DNA of 64,000 nucleotides from Phragmites australis (lineage: Eukaryota > Streptophyta > Magnoliopsida > Poales > Poaceae). Below, one piece after another: positions 22,749 through 34,779 of the stretch. A program made the position numbers and the translations under genes. The stretch's first letter is position 1; the number at the start of each line of letters is the position of its first letter. The notes under the pieces were generated by a model. The model did not search any database. It was not told where the DNA came from and worked only from the letters and a program-made list of their open reading frames with translations. Location: assembly GCF_958298935.1 (NCBI RefSeq), contig NC_084931.1:20859334-20923333 (forward strand), in the 5' to 3' direction.

Positions 22749-24293
22749 TCATAACTCTCGGTGAAGCTCTTCATCAAAGGATCCTGTGGAAGGGAGGCGA
22801 CATCGTGGTATCCAGTGCATCCCAGTCTGGATATGCTCCAAGTGCACCGTCGCCGCGCCGCTCACTTCTAGAGAAGGCAGCTTCACTACCTTCTCCTCCT
22901 CCAGAGAAGCTGGCTTCACCGAATTCTCCTCCGCATCAGGCAGCCTCGCTTTTAGACCCAATACCATCTCCCCTAGAGAGCCCAAAAAAAGAAGAAGGAA
23001 AAGGAGGTCGAGAAGAAAGGCTCTAAGAAGCCCCTGCCGGAGATGTCGAAGGCCATTGTACCGGCGAAGTCGAAGGCCATTGTACTGATGAAGCAGTCCA
23101 TGGATATTGCACCAGTGTGGACTCAGGCCAACACGAAATTCAAATATGGGAAGCCCTTGATGATGGTAGATGAGCTAGCAGGGGTGGGAAAAGCATGTGT
23201 CGACCTGCATAATTACTACGTACAGACTTGTAGAGACAGCAATGCTCAATCCATAGTCGTACAGTACAAACGATGACACTTCTTAGGTGATCAAGACGGC
23301 TACTTCATTGTGGGTTTCAATGACTTATATGACCTCTTCAACCTTGATAGCCTGGATGTATCATTATTACGGGTCTTCACATTGTAAGTCCCTTGATACT
23401 GGATATTCATTAATTAATACCATTAAGTTTTGAATCTAACTGTGTTCTTATCTATAGACACTTGATGAAAGAAACAATGAAGAACAAGGATCCCGTCGTA
23501 TTTCTTGACCCTAAGGCCATTACAATATCGGTCATCCAACTTCACCCCGACTACGCTGTGAATCATGTGGCCAGGGTAATACAACAATACTCAAAAGTGA
23601 AGTATCTGATGGGTGCCCACAACACCAGTGGCCATTGGATCTTACTTAACATTTGCCTCAAGTGGGACTTGGTGTTCTACGTCGACTCATTAAGACCAAT
23701 ATCTGCAAAAGGCAAACTTAGATCGCGTGATTACAGCGTTGTAAAACAACTCCTCGACACATAAGTTCTGTCTGTCTTAGTTCACATATTAAACTTTTCT
23801 AACATTCAAAGGCTCAATAATCGATCCCTCTTTATGCAGGGCTTTTGACAAGTACCTTCGAGCTCAACCTGACTACGACGCGAAAGCCGGCCGCAGGCTG
23901 ACACACAAGACCGGGTACGCGGTAAGTGCTACCAAACATATTACCAAATATTCTCTGTTGCTATTTTTTTTCTTTTTTATCTAACAGTAAAGTTTCTTTT
24001 CAGCAGTGTCTGCGAATTCTATGCTGCGTGGAACATGCTCCTCACGCTCCGAGTAAAGAATATCAAATCCCCCGATGTAAGTTCAATACAAAATTGTTCG
24101 TAACTAATTTCGGTAATTAGTTTAATTCTATGATAACATGATGTTGGTTACACGGTAAATTATGCAGAAATACAAGTGTATGTTTCTCGACAGCGGTGTA
24201 CTCCCGGATATTCGACGACGGATCGCTAAGTTTATGTTGTCTGAAGTCATCAACCCACAGGGCGAGTTCCACTATAGAAGCCCTAGGTTGTGA
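22749..24293 (+). pseudogene. Ulp1-like (peptidase C48) SUMO-protease remnant in the CACTA element
   Basis: Plus-strand exon-like blocks: a Pro/Ser-rich lead (22805-23026); 23043-23393 with FKYGKPLMMVDELAGVGKAC and YFIVGFNDLYDLFNLDSLDV; 23460-23764 with VIQLHPDYAVNHVARVIQQ, then the protease core SGHWILLNICLKWDLVFYVD; 23840-23921 with LTHKTGYA; about 24003-24075 with VCEFYAAWNMLLTLRVKNI; and 24160-24293 ending in INPQGEFHYRSPRL. The His (codon 23633-23635) and Asp (23684-23686) of the C48 triad are visible. The Cys-bearing block usually found before VCEFY is not recognisable, and the frame does not join cleanly across the intron at about 23922-24002. C48 enzymes process SUMO. Ulp1-like genes carried by plant transposons are known; activity here is unlikely. 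Confidence 0.8.
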
Positions 24294-24527
24294 AGTCTTA
24301 TGTAATTATGAGTTGATCGGAACTTTGTAACATTTGTGATTTTGTAATGAATTAATGTCAACTTTGTAATATTTGCAATTCTGTGATGAAGCGAGTTCTT
24401 ATACAAGTGTGTTTGTCGATATATATTTGGATACGATGCTATTGTTTGCAGGGAGAAGACGGCTGCCAAATCCTAGCTACGTTTCAGGATGCAGCCAGGA
24501 AACAACTCATTCCTACGGGGCAAGAGA

Positions 24528-24979
24528 AACATAAGTGATGGGTAAACTGTCTACCCGTCACTTATGTTATTTATATGTGATGGGTAACTAAGTTACCTGT
24601 CACTTACGTCTTTCTCTCAATACATGGGTGAAAGCCCAAAGTGATGGGTAACCTAGTTAACCGTCACTTATTATACGATATAAGTGACGGGTGAAGAGGT
24701 CACCCGTCACCTATAAATTTCTCTCCAGCACATGGATGAAAACCATAAGTAACGGGTAACCTAAATACCCGTCACTTATTATATGATATAAGTGACGGAT
24801 GAAGAGGTCAACCGTCACCAATAAATTTCTCCCTAACACATAGGAGCGTTCATAGGTGACGGGTAATAATTATTACCCGTCAACTTTGTTCATCATTAGT
24901 GACAAGTACGGACCCGTCACCAATAACTAGTCATCAGTGACGCGCTCGAGGTGACGGGTATGGTAACCGTTACCTATGT
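24528..24979. repeat. Right subterminal palindrome array of the CACTA element
   Basis: Eight or so units of about 35 bp, such as ATAAGTGACGGGTGAAGAGG followed by TCACCCGTCACCTATA, at spacings of roughly 50-65 bp. Arms vary (GTGATGGGT, GTAACGGGT, GTGACGGAT) but most keep pairing with their partner. The last unit runs into the element terminus. Confidence 0.9.
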
Positions 24980-24996
24980 CTGTTTTTCATGTAGTG

Positions 24997-27059
24997 TTTT
25001 ACAACACACAGGAAGTAGGGTATAACTCCAACCGGGAACCCAAACATGTATACATCAGGTGTCTTGTTTCCTGCTTGATCCATAATCTTAAAGGTACCTC
25101 AGTTTAATTACCGATATATTGTCGGCACCAATCTTCGATAAATGTCATAGAATATGTTGTGTACCACATGCGTGCGTTTGATAACCAACTGTATATTGAC
25201 AAGTAGGAGATTTTAGGATCTGTTTGTTTGGATTTTCGGTTTTGGACTTTTCTGCAAAGCTGTGCTTTTAGCTTTTCTGCAAAACTACTTTTGAAAATAG
25301 GTTGTTGGTTTCTACGATAAATTTTTGGCTTCTCAGCACATAGCTTCTCAGAAAAGCGTCTCTCAGCGAGTTTCTCATTTTTAGTTCATTTTCCTTAGAA
25401 GCAAACTTCTGACTTCTCCAGAATCTTGTTTGTTCTCGCTTCTAGCTTCTAGCTTTCAGCAGCAGCAAAAGTAAAACCAGAAATAGAAAACAAGAAAGGC
25501 CTAATTTTCCTGTGTTTTATATTGGTCCATATGAAGGTGAGTTAAGTAATGCCTGTGAACTGTTGATTTGGTTCACACAATCCATGGCCAGGATGTCTTT
25601 TTGTGAGAGAAGCAAGGGAAAAAAACATATTCTCCAAGTCTTTGGTTAGAGGTTGTTTTGATCCAAATTTGACGGGTTCATTCTACACTTCGATTTAGTC
25701 GGCCGGTTTGAGAACCGGTTGATTAGAGCATTGGATTCGAAAAAGGTTTTCAGTTTAAAATGGACTCAAATTAGAGGTGCACAATATTGATACATTTTTT
25801 GGATAAAATAAGTTTTATTAACTCTTATCGTTATAACCAAGAAATACAACTATATAAGAGTTCATCAAGACGCATAAATCTTAAAATAAAAAAACAAAAA
25901 CAAAAAAACAGTATCCTCATCTGATAATGTAAACTAGAAACATGCACTATTACGGTGGTGGACTCATGGTCTGAAGTCTAGAACGTCATCCATGGTTTGC
26001 GAAGAGTCTTCTAACTGTCTACTCTAGTTACGTACATGTTGATGTTACCATCTATTGATAATCTCTTTGCTGAAGCACAAATTAAGTACGGAGCCACTGT
26101 ATATACATATAGATAATCTACGATAGAGATAAAAAATTTTCTTATTAAAAATAATATTATTTTGATATAACTAAGACGACCAGCGTAACATCGTCGCTCC
26201 ACCCAATATATATGTTTTTAATCTTTTACTAGAGCCTCAAACCACTCTCCCATCATAATGATGTCCAAGTGTACATGACTAGGTTGAGAGATAAATTATG
26301 TCCAAGTGGGTGAACTTTACGAGCTTATTGCTTTGGGTCAAAGGTTTGTAAGAGCTGAACTGAAAATGCACTATTTGGGTCAAAGGTTTGTAAGAGATAT
26401 TATGTGTTTTATTGCTTTTGGCCGGACTCCTCCCTGGGAGCTCTCTGAGTGGTGTTTGGTTGGTGCTCATGCAACGAGGCTCCCAGGTTCAGCCGCAGGA
26501 AATCAGACGCCTGACGCAACGCTCGCTACACCCCCTTCACAGGCATCGTCTCCATCGCTACTCGTCAAGCTTCACCGCGGTCGCCACCGCCGAGATCCAC
26601 AACTTCTGTCACATCGCCGGGAGACCGAACAAGCCCAGTGCCGGCGTCGTTGGGGCTGCAGCCGTAGCCATCCTTGGCTTCACCGATGATTGTATCTCGA
26701 TCACCGTCGCCAGCGCCCTTCTTTCTACAAATCCAGCACCGGCAGCAACACATGCACCCTCTCTCCTGTTCCGCTTCACCTTCCTGACCTTGCAAGGCAG
26801 GCATCCAAGTCGTCGGTGCTTTCAAGTCCGACTATTCTTTTTTTCCCCTTACCAAGATCGTCGCCCCAATCCGCAAAATTGGCCACGAAACCCATGTACT
26901 TCGCAAAATCAATCACTTCACCACAATCTCCATCTCCATCTCCTTGCAGCTCTCCAGGAGGGCCACCACCTTGTTCCGACCGCTGGTGAGGCGCCGCTGC
27001 TGGCACAGCCTTGTCCCGACCGCCACAGGAGCACCACCACTTCGGGATTTTGAAAAATT
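24997..27059. other. Intergenic DNA, possible MITE fragments
   Basis: 25215-25500 begins GGATCTGTTTGTTTGGATTT and is rich in CTTCTAGCTTCT-type words, in the style of Tourist or hAT MITEs, but no clean inverted end or TSD was found. 26400-27050 is GC-richer with open frames on both strands (longest 26412-27053 plus) and no domain that I recognise. The rest is AT-rich. Confidence 0.4.
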
Positions 27060-28760
27060 AAATTGAAATATGTTTTGATTTATATATGATAAGTGATTAA
27101 TATTAGTATTGCTGATTCTAATGAATTTGAAACTTTCGGTTAAATATTCGGTGTTTATAGTTTTTGTCTTGCGAGAGCTTTCGGTGTTCAATTTAGCAGC
27201 CATCTCGAAACTTCCGGTCCAAAACCGAAACTTCCGGTGTCATAGAAAAACTGAAACAAAGAGCCCGTCCAGATTGAACCCGAAACTTCTGGTTTTGACT
27301 TGGAACTTCCAGATACCAAAGTTAATGTTCAGATGTCTCGCGTTCACGATTTGTCTGGGATAAGTTCTTCAATCGAGAATTTTCATTTTGATTAATCCGT
27401 AATGGTGTTGAAGATACATGTTTGCTTATCTAGTATTGTGCAAGTGATGGATGCAACTTGACAGTCGACGACAGGATGATTTGGGCTAAGCAGGGTGCTT
27501 GGTACCAGACAATCGAGAAAGCTAGACGGAGTCAAGAGTGATCCTAATTATGCATGTGGAGGTCAAGCAAAACATGTAAAGATGGATAAAAATGGCGTGG
27601 TGATAAAGTGAAGTGAAGGGGATGCCAATACAAGTGACAAGACGGCCCGAGAGATCGTAAACGGGAGAGACTTGCTAACGGTCAAGATCGTATGATAAAG
27701 TACACGTGTCAACATTGGGATGCTTGCTTAAAGCGTAAGCAAGTGACAGTGTGAGAAGCGTGCAAGATAGTTTCGCGGTTTAGCCTCAAAACTATGGAAG
27801 GATGGGGTGCATATGGCATCTTCATGAAGCTTGTGTTGAGGCGAAGCTAAGTTATGAAGAAGTCATGGCTGTTCGATGAACGAAACAAAAAATAGACCAA
27901 AATATCCTGGTGGTAGGTAGGAAGCTATTGGAAGGGATGTGTATTTTGAGAATAAGGAAACTTAAGGGTTAAATTACCTCTCTAGACCTATAAATAGAGA
28001 GCTATGTGGGAGACTTAAGCTAGACACTTGAGTTTGTATGTTAGGATCTTATAGGAGAGGAGATAGGAGAGCTTAGTCTTTGTAATAGGTGAGAGTTTTT
28101 TATGAGAAAAATCTTTGTAATCTGTCTAAAAAAGGATTATTCTCTATAAGCAATGGAATTTATGTTTTTCTTTGTGATTGTATCCACCTCCTTCTAGTTT
28201 TCTTCAATTGGCTCTTTGCTTTGTTGTAAGATTTCGATGTTCCGTTGTGATTTTCATTTTTGGTTGAAAGCTGAAATTTTTTTAGCTTGTGAAGTTTTTC
28301 TTTTTGTTGGTAGAGATATAAAATTCATATAAAAATGTATACAATTAGGTCTTAAATTCTCTTGCCTCCATATCATTAACTTGGAGGATTTCCTGGTGTT
28401 CTTGATTCACTTTTGTGTTCTTTGTCAAATCCACAAAATCAAGGGTGAAATCTTGATCTTCTTAAAAAGATCTTTCGGGCAAAGATTCACCATGGATGTG
28501 CTAAGCTATGGTTAAAATTTCTTCGGATTTGGACCATATTTGATTGGATTTTGAGTTCTCATGCTGTAGTTTTTCCTCTGGATTTGCTCAACCCGTAACT
28601 TCTGGATCCTTACCGGAACTTCCATATTATTTCAAATTACCATCTTGAGGCTCTTCTTCCGGTCTCAATCTAGAACTTTCGATAGGCTAGAACTTTTATA
28701 TCCAACTCAAAATTTCCGAGTTCATCTATTTCCGCTGTGTTTTTACATTTTGCATTGTGC
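27060..28760 (+). repeat. LTR-like repeat with CCGGAACTTCCGG-type words and TATA box
   Basis: Short AACTTCCGG or TTCCGGT words recur at about 27175-27310 and 28605-28730. Between them is a TATA-like CCTATAAATAGAGAGC at about 27987-28002, followed by a purine-rich, short-repeat leader. The layout resembles the U3-R part of a grass LTR retrotransposon. No LTR pair, primer-binding site or coding region was identified, so class and strand are inferred. Confidence 0.45.
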
Positions 28761-29340
28761 TTGTTGTGATCTATTTTTTAAATGCATTAGGTGACAAAAT
28801 AGGAGAAGACCATATGTTTCAAAAGAAATTGTTGAGGCGCATATTCACTCCCTCGAGTCACCGTTCTCAGTCCTATAGATTTCAATTTCGTATTACAATT
28901 TTTTCGTTCGCCGATGAAAAAACCAAAATTTGTGAAATTTCACCAAAAATTTGTTTCTTTGTCCTATGCTCTATTGGTCCCATGTGTCAGTAAGAAAATT
29001 TCAAAATTAAATATTTTGTTTCCTTTAAAATTCTCAAAATTCGTACCTACCACCACTCACCTATGTCTAAGAATCCACCACAAACTGATTCCTGTTTCCC
29101 TTGTTCCGTTTTGATGGTCACGTCGCCCCTCTGGCCGATGGATCCTCTCCGCCGGCGAGCTCCACATATAGTTCTTGGTCGCTGTGTGTGGAGGCCAACG
29201 AAAGTGCACTTTGTACCATTTTACGTTTTCTATTTGACAATGAACTATTTTTTTTTATGCTTTGTTACCAAATAGGAATTTTTAGTCATGCCCTGATCAA
29301 GCATGAATCATTGGAAACTCAGGTAGGCACTACTTTTTCT
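28761..29340. other. Unassigned DNA
   Basis: AT-rich with short open frames only (for example 28757-28993 plus). No family recognised. Confidence 0.35.
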
Positions 29341-30460
29341 GGGAACCTATTTGTTTTTTTATTATGATTTTCGGATTTGTTTAAAATTAGAATCGAAAAT
29401 AAATAGGCCGATTCTATAATCCAAAATACACAATCTAGAGGTAGATTATATCATAATCTATAATCCAGGGAAAGACCGTTTCTGGATTATAGATTGTGGA
29501 TTGTGACACATATTTACCCACCTTTGCCATTACAAACATAATGTTTCGTTTTCTTCCTCCCTTCGCTCTCTCCCTGCTTCTTCGCGTGTACAACCCGGCA
29601 GTAGGTGGATAGCGTCGCGGCAGCCTAGTCACACCTGCTCGGCGCCGGCCACTGGCCCCACCTCACTGTGTCACTTCTTGACCTCCTCCATCTCGCGGCG
29701 CTCACGCTCAGTCCTCGTGCTTCACGATTTTGGAGGCGGAGGTGGTTCGGTCTGCGGACGGCAGCGAGGAAAATGGTCGCATGCATCGCGAATGTGACTA
29801 GAGAAGAGGAAAGGGAGGCACGGTTCGCTGGAGGGGCGCGTGACGGAGCTTTGGTAATTGGGGAGGCTGGGAAATCGGCGACGATGATGAGGAGCTGCTA
29901 CTCAGGTAGCGATGGTCGATGAAGAGGAAGGTGCCGACAACGACGCTTGGCTGCAGAGAGATGGGGAAGGAGGCGGGGAGTAGGCCGATGAGGTTGGAGT
30001 GGAGCTGAGAGGCCCCCGGGTGGTGTGTTAGCGGTGGATCTGGTAGCCCATGTGGCAGCGATGGCGAGTAGCTGTTGTATGCTTTTGCTCAACCGAGGGG
30101 GGAAATGGCAAGAGAGAGAAAAGAACAGGAGTTAGAGAGAGGATAAGAGCATTGGTTTCTTGATAGGGAAAGAGACAGCATCGGTGGGCTTGCCAGGGAA
30201 GCAGAGAGGAGGTGCTTCATGGCGTAGAGTCGCTATCCGGCTTGATCGCAGACCGACAGTCGCATGACGCCATGGCTCTGTCGAAGCAGAGCGAGAAGAG
30301 GGAGGGGAGACTATCCAGCGGGCCCCCTAGGCGCGGGGAGGAAGGGGTAGAGATTACAATAATCTGGTGTTGTTTGTTTCAGATTGTACAATACAAATTC
30401 TAGATTGTGAGAATCATAAGCTAGATTGTTAGAATAATAATAAAAAAACAAACAGACCCT
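29341..30460. mobile_element. Probable MITE-like element with inverted ends and GC-rich core
   Basis: The left end GGGAACCTATTTGTTTTTTT plus ATTATGATTTT matches, in reverse complement, the right end GGGTCTGTTTGTTTTTTTAT plus TATTATTC (30432-30460). This resembles Tourist-type termini (GGGTCTGTTTG). Next to the left end is a strong hairpin: AATCTATAATCCAG (29455-29468) against CTGGATTATAGATT (29482-29495). The core, 29540-30350, is GC-rich. A clear 3-bp TSD was not seen, so the boundaries are tentative. Confidence 0.5.
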
Positions 30461-31139
30461 TAGACATTGGAGCTCAGGGTAGTAACCAAACATGCCCTTA
30501 GGTTTAGCTACATCTTGGTAGCTCTTTACGCGTGGTGGTTGTTGTTAAGATGTACCTCTAAAATTTGTAGAAGAAAACTATTTAGCCATTATTTGATAGC
30601 AAAGAAAGATTGGCCCTCGGCTTCTTCCCAAAGCCGTCATGGACTGGTGCGTGTAGGTTATAATCTTGATCTCATTAGTACTAACCTCTAGATTAAACAC
30701 CTAAACGTCACAACAGAAGCCTTAGGACGTACTAGCATTGGAAGATGCTATTAGGGTCGATGTAGATGGTAGTGTGGTCCAGTTAGGCAACGTGATGCTC
30801 GCATAGGCGATGCAGAGGACGCCGGTGTGAGCGGGAGTTCACTGGTGAGTGGTGGTTGCCGGCGTGATCCTATAGTAGAAGTGTAGGTCTTCTCGTGAGC
30901 ACCAGCGTCAAGCTGATTGGGCAGGGGATTTGTTGGGGGGCAAGATCAATTTCTGGAGATGTTGGTACAAATAGAGCCAGCTCCCCTTTTCTTTATATTG
31001 CGCTAGACCAATGGGGACCTTAACCATTGGTTGGTTTGGCACCCCGATCAGTACGCCTACGCGGGCGTCGTACCCCTTAGGACTCCATCGGTTGTTAGCC
31101 ACCGAGATCATAATACCAACATTATCCAACTTGATTGTT
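30461..31139. other. Unassigned DNA upstream of the copia remnant
   Basis: Mixed-composition DNA with short open frames (for example 30908-31129 minus, no recognised domain). It might include the 3' LTR of the neighbouring copia element, but no LTR pair could be aligned. Confidence 0.35.
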
Positions 31140-31359
31140 AAAGGCTAACATCATAAGCCCCCATCTCAATAAAATAATACACCAAGGAAAGGTGTTACAA
31201 TGATCAATAAAATGCCACTGAAATCCAGTACCTATAGTGTACTATTTTATCTCGATATAGAAAAACTTTATACTTAATGAGAGTTGGTTTGTTTAATGGT
31301 CCTCTTAATTCAGAATCATAGGCTTTCCTATAATCCCATGTTGGCAATATAATCATGAA

Positions 31360-32450
31360 AAAAATTAGGATTGTAAGCCTTTAGTAAGCGGCGCCACAAG
31401 CATTAATTCAGTATTTATATGCTTGACAATGATGGTTTGATTCTGGATTCTATCTTTTATAACACAATACTTAATGTCGATGTGTTTAACAGTACCACTC
31501 GACTTGTTGTTACTTGTATAGAAAATTAAGCATAATATAAGTGGTTTTATAATATTGTCTTACATTCTTAATTCTGAGATAACATAAGTTCTTTAGTCAT
31601 ACAATCTGTCCGGTAGCACCATAACATACTACAAACTCAGTTTGCATCATTAATGATGCCGTAAGTGTCTATTTGGAGCTTTTCCACAATATAGCTCTCC
31701 TAGCGAGGGTGAGAATAGAACATATCATGGATTTCCTTAGTATCCATACACCTTGCAAATAAATTTTTAAACATAAGCATGTAGTGCTTAGTGCCTTGCG
31801 AAATCGAAGGACTTTCTTAACAGCTTTCCAGTGGTCTAATCCTGGATTTGACTGATATCTGCCAAGTATCCCGGTTACAAAAACTAAATTATGGCATGTT
31901 CATAATGCTTCTTGCAGCCGAAACATAAGAAACCAACTTCATCTGATCAGTTTCATAATGGTTTCTCCAACATCGCATATTAAAATATCTCAAATTTATT
32001 GCCCTTAACAAGAAGAGCAGGCGAGGCAGAGTACTCATGTATATTTTATTTCTTTAGTACTCTGTCAATGTATGTCTTTAGAATTGTCTCAGTGAATATC
32101 ATTACAAAGAACATAAGAAGCTTCACCATGATCTTTCTTATGACTAAGATTGTGAATCTTTCCCCTTCTAAACTTTACTTAAATGTAGTTGTCAATTTCC
32201 TTATTATTTGAACAAAAAACAAGCTTTATTATTATCAATCACTTCTCTTTGAGCGTTGCTTTGAGCCTTTCGATTTTTTTCTTAGAGTCACATTTTGTTT
32301 TGTAGACCCATTTACAGTCTACTGTTTTGACTCTGTCGAGAGTTTCTACTAAGTCATATTCATCATTATCGCTCATAAACTTTAATTGATCCTTCATGGC
32401 ATCAAGCCACTCAGGTGAATGTTCTTTATATGAGTTGGGAACTTCTGGGA
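31360..32450 (-). pseudogene. copia reverse transcriptase / RNase H remnant
   Basis: Minus-strand 32440-32230 reads AMKDQLKFMSDNDEYDLVET-like text, then VKTVDCKWVYKTKCDSKKKI and ERLKATLKEK, the start of the RVT_2 domain. Around 31990-31790 it gives FVTGILGRYQSNPGLDHWKA and VKKVLRF. About 31700-31580 gives AILWKSSK and TLTASLMMQTEFVVCYGATG, the copia RNase H. About 31510-31370 gives VKHIDIKYCVIKDRIQNQT and PLTKGL, the pol C-terminal signature. The YVDD active-site block was not located and frames shift between blocks. Confidence 0.8.
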
Positions 32451-32885
32451 CTGTTGAGGTTCATCATTAGGTGCTTCGTTAGGAAGTTCAGAAAACTCAA
32501 TAGCTTCCCTTTATCTACGCAATGGTCAAAATCAGAGGAAACTAAAGTGTGGAGAATATGTTCCTTAATGATACGTTTTATTCTCCCACTCAAAACGTGA
32601 CTAAAAAGACAACACTACGGTTTCAAATAAGTCTCGTTATTCTTATCACAAATATTCAGAGATATCAAGAACTCATTCAAAGGAAGCAAAACTAATAATT
32701 TCTTAATTTAAACTTAATACAATTATTACATTAATAACCATAATCGTCTAATGGAAAAACTAAATAAAGATTCATCCCGATAGAAGGAGCATGAAAACAT
32801 TATTAAGTTGAAGAATGAAGTCACTATCTAATACTAATGAAAGTGATCCAACAGCTTCAACTTTATCTTTCTTCTGTTGGCAATT

Positions 32886-33862
32886 CTAAGACTTTGCTCT
32901 CCCTCTTTTATAGTTCTCACAATACGGAATGCCCTTTCTTGCAAGCCACTTCAGGAAACCAGAACAGTCTTTCTGGTAATTTCCTTTCTTGTTACAGACG
33001 TGGTAGCCATCATCCTCAGTTTCTTCGGTGTTAGGGGCAGAAGGAGCAGGTGCTTGGGGCTCCCTCTGCACTACCTTATCGTGTTTAGCGACAAAAGCAA
33101 CTTTTTCTTAAATTTATAATCCGCTTGAAATTTCCTTTTGTTTCTAGAGCTACTTACTTGATTAACATAATCTTTATTTCAGCCCTCAACCTCTCTTCCT
33201 CTTAGACACACATCGTGATCAAGTCACTCATGGTCCATTTATCCTTCTGAGTATTGTAGTTGATCTTAAAAGGAGAAAACTCAGGAGGGAGACAGATCAT
33301 AATGAAGTAGACAAGAAAACCATCAGAAATTTCCATTCCCATGCTCTTGAGTTTAGCAGTCATGTCTGTTATCATGATGATGTGTTCTCTTATGCCATCA
33401 GACTCATAATTGTACTTAGTAATAAGGAGCTTCTGAATTAATATACTGTTATAAATCTTAGAGGTGCCTTTGAATTACTCCTCCATGAATGCCAAGTACG
33501 TTTTATTTTTTCTAAGGCTGGGATTGCTCCCCTTATAGCTTCTGAGATCGAGTTCCTCATAATCATCAGTGACATGTGGTTGGACCGCTCTCACTTCTTA
33601 AAAAGTGCATCATAATTTTTCTTTAGTTCATTATAATTCTCCACGCTAATAGCGAGAGCAGTGGGAGCGTCAACCCCGAGTGCATATTTTTAAGGCCCAA
33701 ACTCCAAAGACAACGGTCACCTTAGCTTTTCAAACGAGAAAATTATTCTCTGTAAGTTGTTCTATGTCATCAATTATGGCAGCAAAAGAGGAAGCGTTAA
33801 GAGCTGGAGAGAAAAGTTTGGACGAGATTAGAAAATTTATCATAAATAAATAATTTGCATGA
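32886..33862 (-). pseudogene. copia gag remnant with CCHC-like knuckle
   Basis: Minus-strand text includes VENYNELKKNYDALF, SERSNHMSLMIMRNSISEAI, a KLKSMGMEISDGFLVYFIM-like stretch and, at the C-terminus, YHVCNKKGNYQKDCSGFLKW followed by LARKGIPYC. The copia gag knuckle is normally CxxCxxxGHxxxxC; here the first Cys and the His are changed, leaving CNKKGNYQKDC. The frame is broken by stops at several points. The gene would make the particle protein of the element. Confidence 0.78.
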
Positions 33863-34779
33863 AAATAACTCTATGTTTGTCTGATTAAATTCATGTAAAA
33901 ATAAAATTCTAATCCGTATCACCATTGGACAGAAAAGCGGAAAAGAATTTAAATAAACACATAATGGCGCATAATAATAGTCAATGTTGGTTAGAAAATA
34001 ATTATGAACCTACATAAATTAACCGTAAAATTCTCCGAAAAAATCTTCTCGTTGGTTCCAATTTATCCAGACAATTAATTCATAATTTTAGTGCATAAAA
34101 CATCATTATTTTGGATCGTAAACATTAATATATCCAATGCATAATTGACAAAACATAAAAATCATTGGAAAAATGATAATATAAATTGAAAAAGGCCCAA
34201 GAAAACTTGAAATTGGCCTTTCAGCCCAACAAGGTGTTGCGCGGCCCATCTATTTGCGTTAGCCCGCAATGTGTTAAGATGCCTCGGCCATCAAATCAAA
34301 TCGTGCAGTTGCTCATGCATTTTGCCGGAACAAAACCGGCGTCACTCGACTGATGCCCTAACCCTAATCCATTCTGGCCTCTCACCTCCACATTGTCTGC
34401 GACGCGCGAGAGAGGTGACCGTGAGCTCCGGCAACGCTACACCATCGGCAATAAAGGAGAAAGAGGGGGCAAGAAGGGAGACGTAATTGGTGCCTCCATG
34501 GGTCAGCTCGCCGGAGTGCACGTGCGTCTACGGTCGCGCGCCACTTCTGTTGAGCCGGTCTGTGGTGGTGTTGTGAAGGCGACATGCACGCGCGACAAAG
34601 AAGAGGCGTACTCTGGCAGATCTACGATGCATGCTCAAAGACAGCGACAAAGCTGCTGAGGGCCGGATGATCCGCGCGCGAGACCAAGGAAATAGAGGAG
34701 GTCCCGCCGGAGAAGAATAGAGGCTCCGACGGGCATAACAGCAATGAGACCAAGGAAATAGAGGAGGCATAACGGTAAC
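33863..34779. other. Spacer between copia and LINE remnants
   Basis: 33863-34260 is AT-rich and may be copia leader or LTR. 34330-34660 is GC-richer, with open frames on both strands but no recognised domain. The phrase GACCAAGGAAATAGAGGAGG occurs twice (about 34683 and 34748), a short direct repeat next to the LINE break. Confidence 0.4.

Larger units (their letters stand above)
14434..24996 (+). mobile_element. CACTA (En/Spm) DNA transposon, decayed
   Basis: The right end reads ..GTTTTTCATGTAGTG at 24996, the complement of a CACTACATGAAAAAC terminus, followed by TTT as a possible 3-bp TSD. Inside lie a TNP2-type transposase remnant, a Transposase_24 (TNPA-like) remnant and a Ulp1-like protease remnant, all on the plus strand. 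Subterminal GTGACGGGT palindromes occur at about 14434-14560 and 24528-24979, with a further cluster in the middle at 18608-18800. I could not find a CACTA left terminus or matching TSD near 14434, so the left end is deleted or rearranged and the boundary is approximate. Confidence 0.88.
31140..33862 (-). mobile_element. Ty1/copia retrotransposon remnant
   Basis: Minus-strand order is gag (33862 to about 32886), then RT starting near 32440, RNase H and the pol C-terminus near 31360. Only about 450 bp separate the gag zinc knuckle from RT, so protease and integrase are missing. Stops and shifts run throughout. LTRs were not defined; outer limits are approximate. Confidence 0.82.

Noticed and set aside
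26412..27053. 213-codon open frame in GC-rich DNA
   Set aside because: Low-complexity composition, overlapping open frames on both strands, no domain recognised and no splice or start evidence.
34393..34659. Possible small gene with plus-strand 88-codon frame
   Set aside because: Frames are open on both strands, no domain, and it lies between two transposon remnants.
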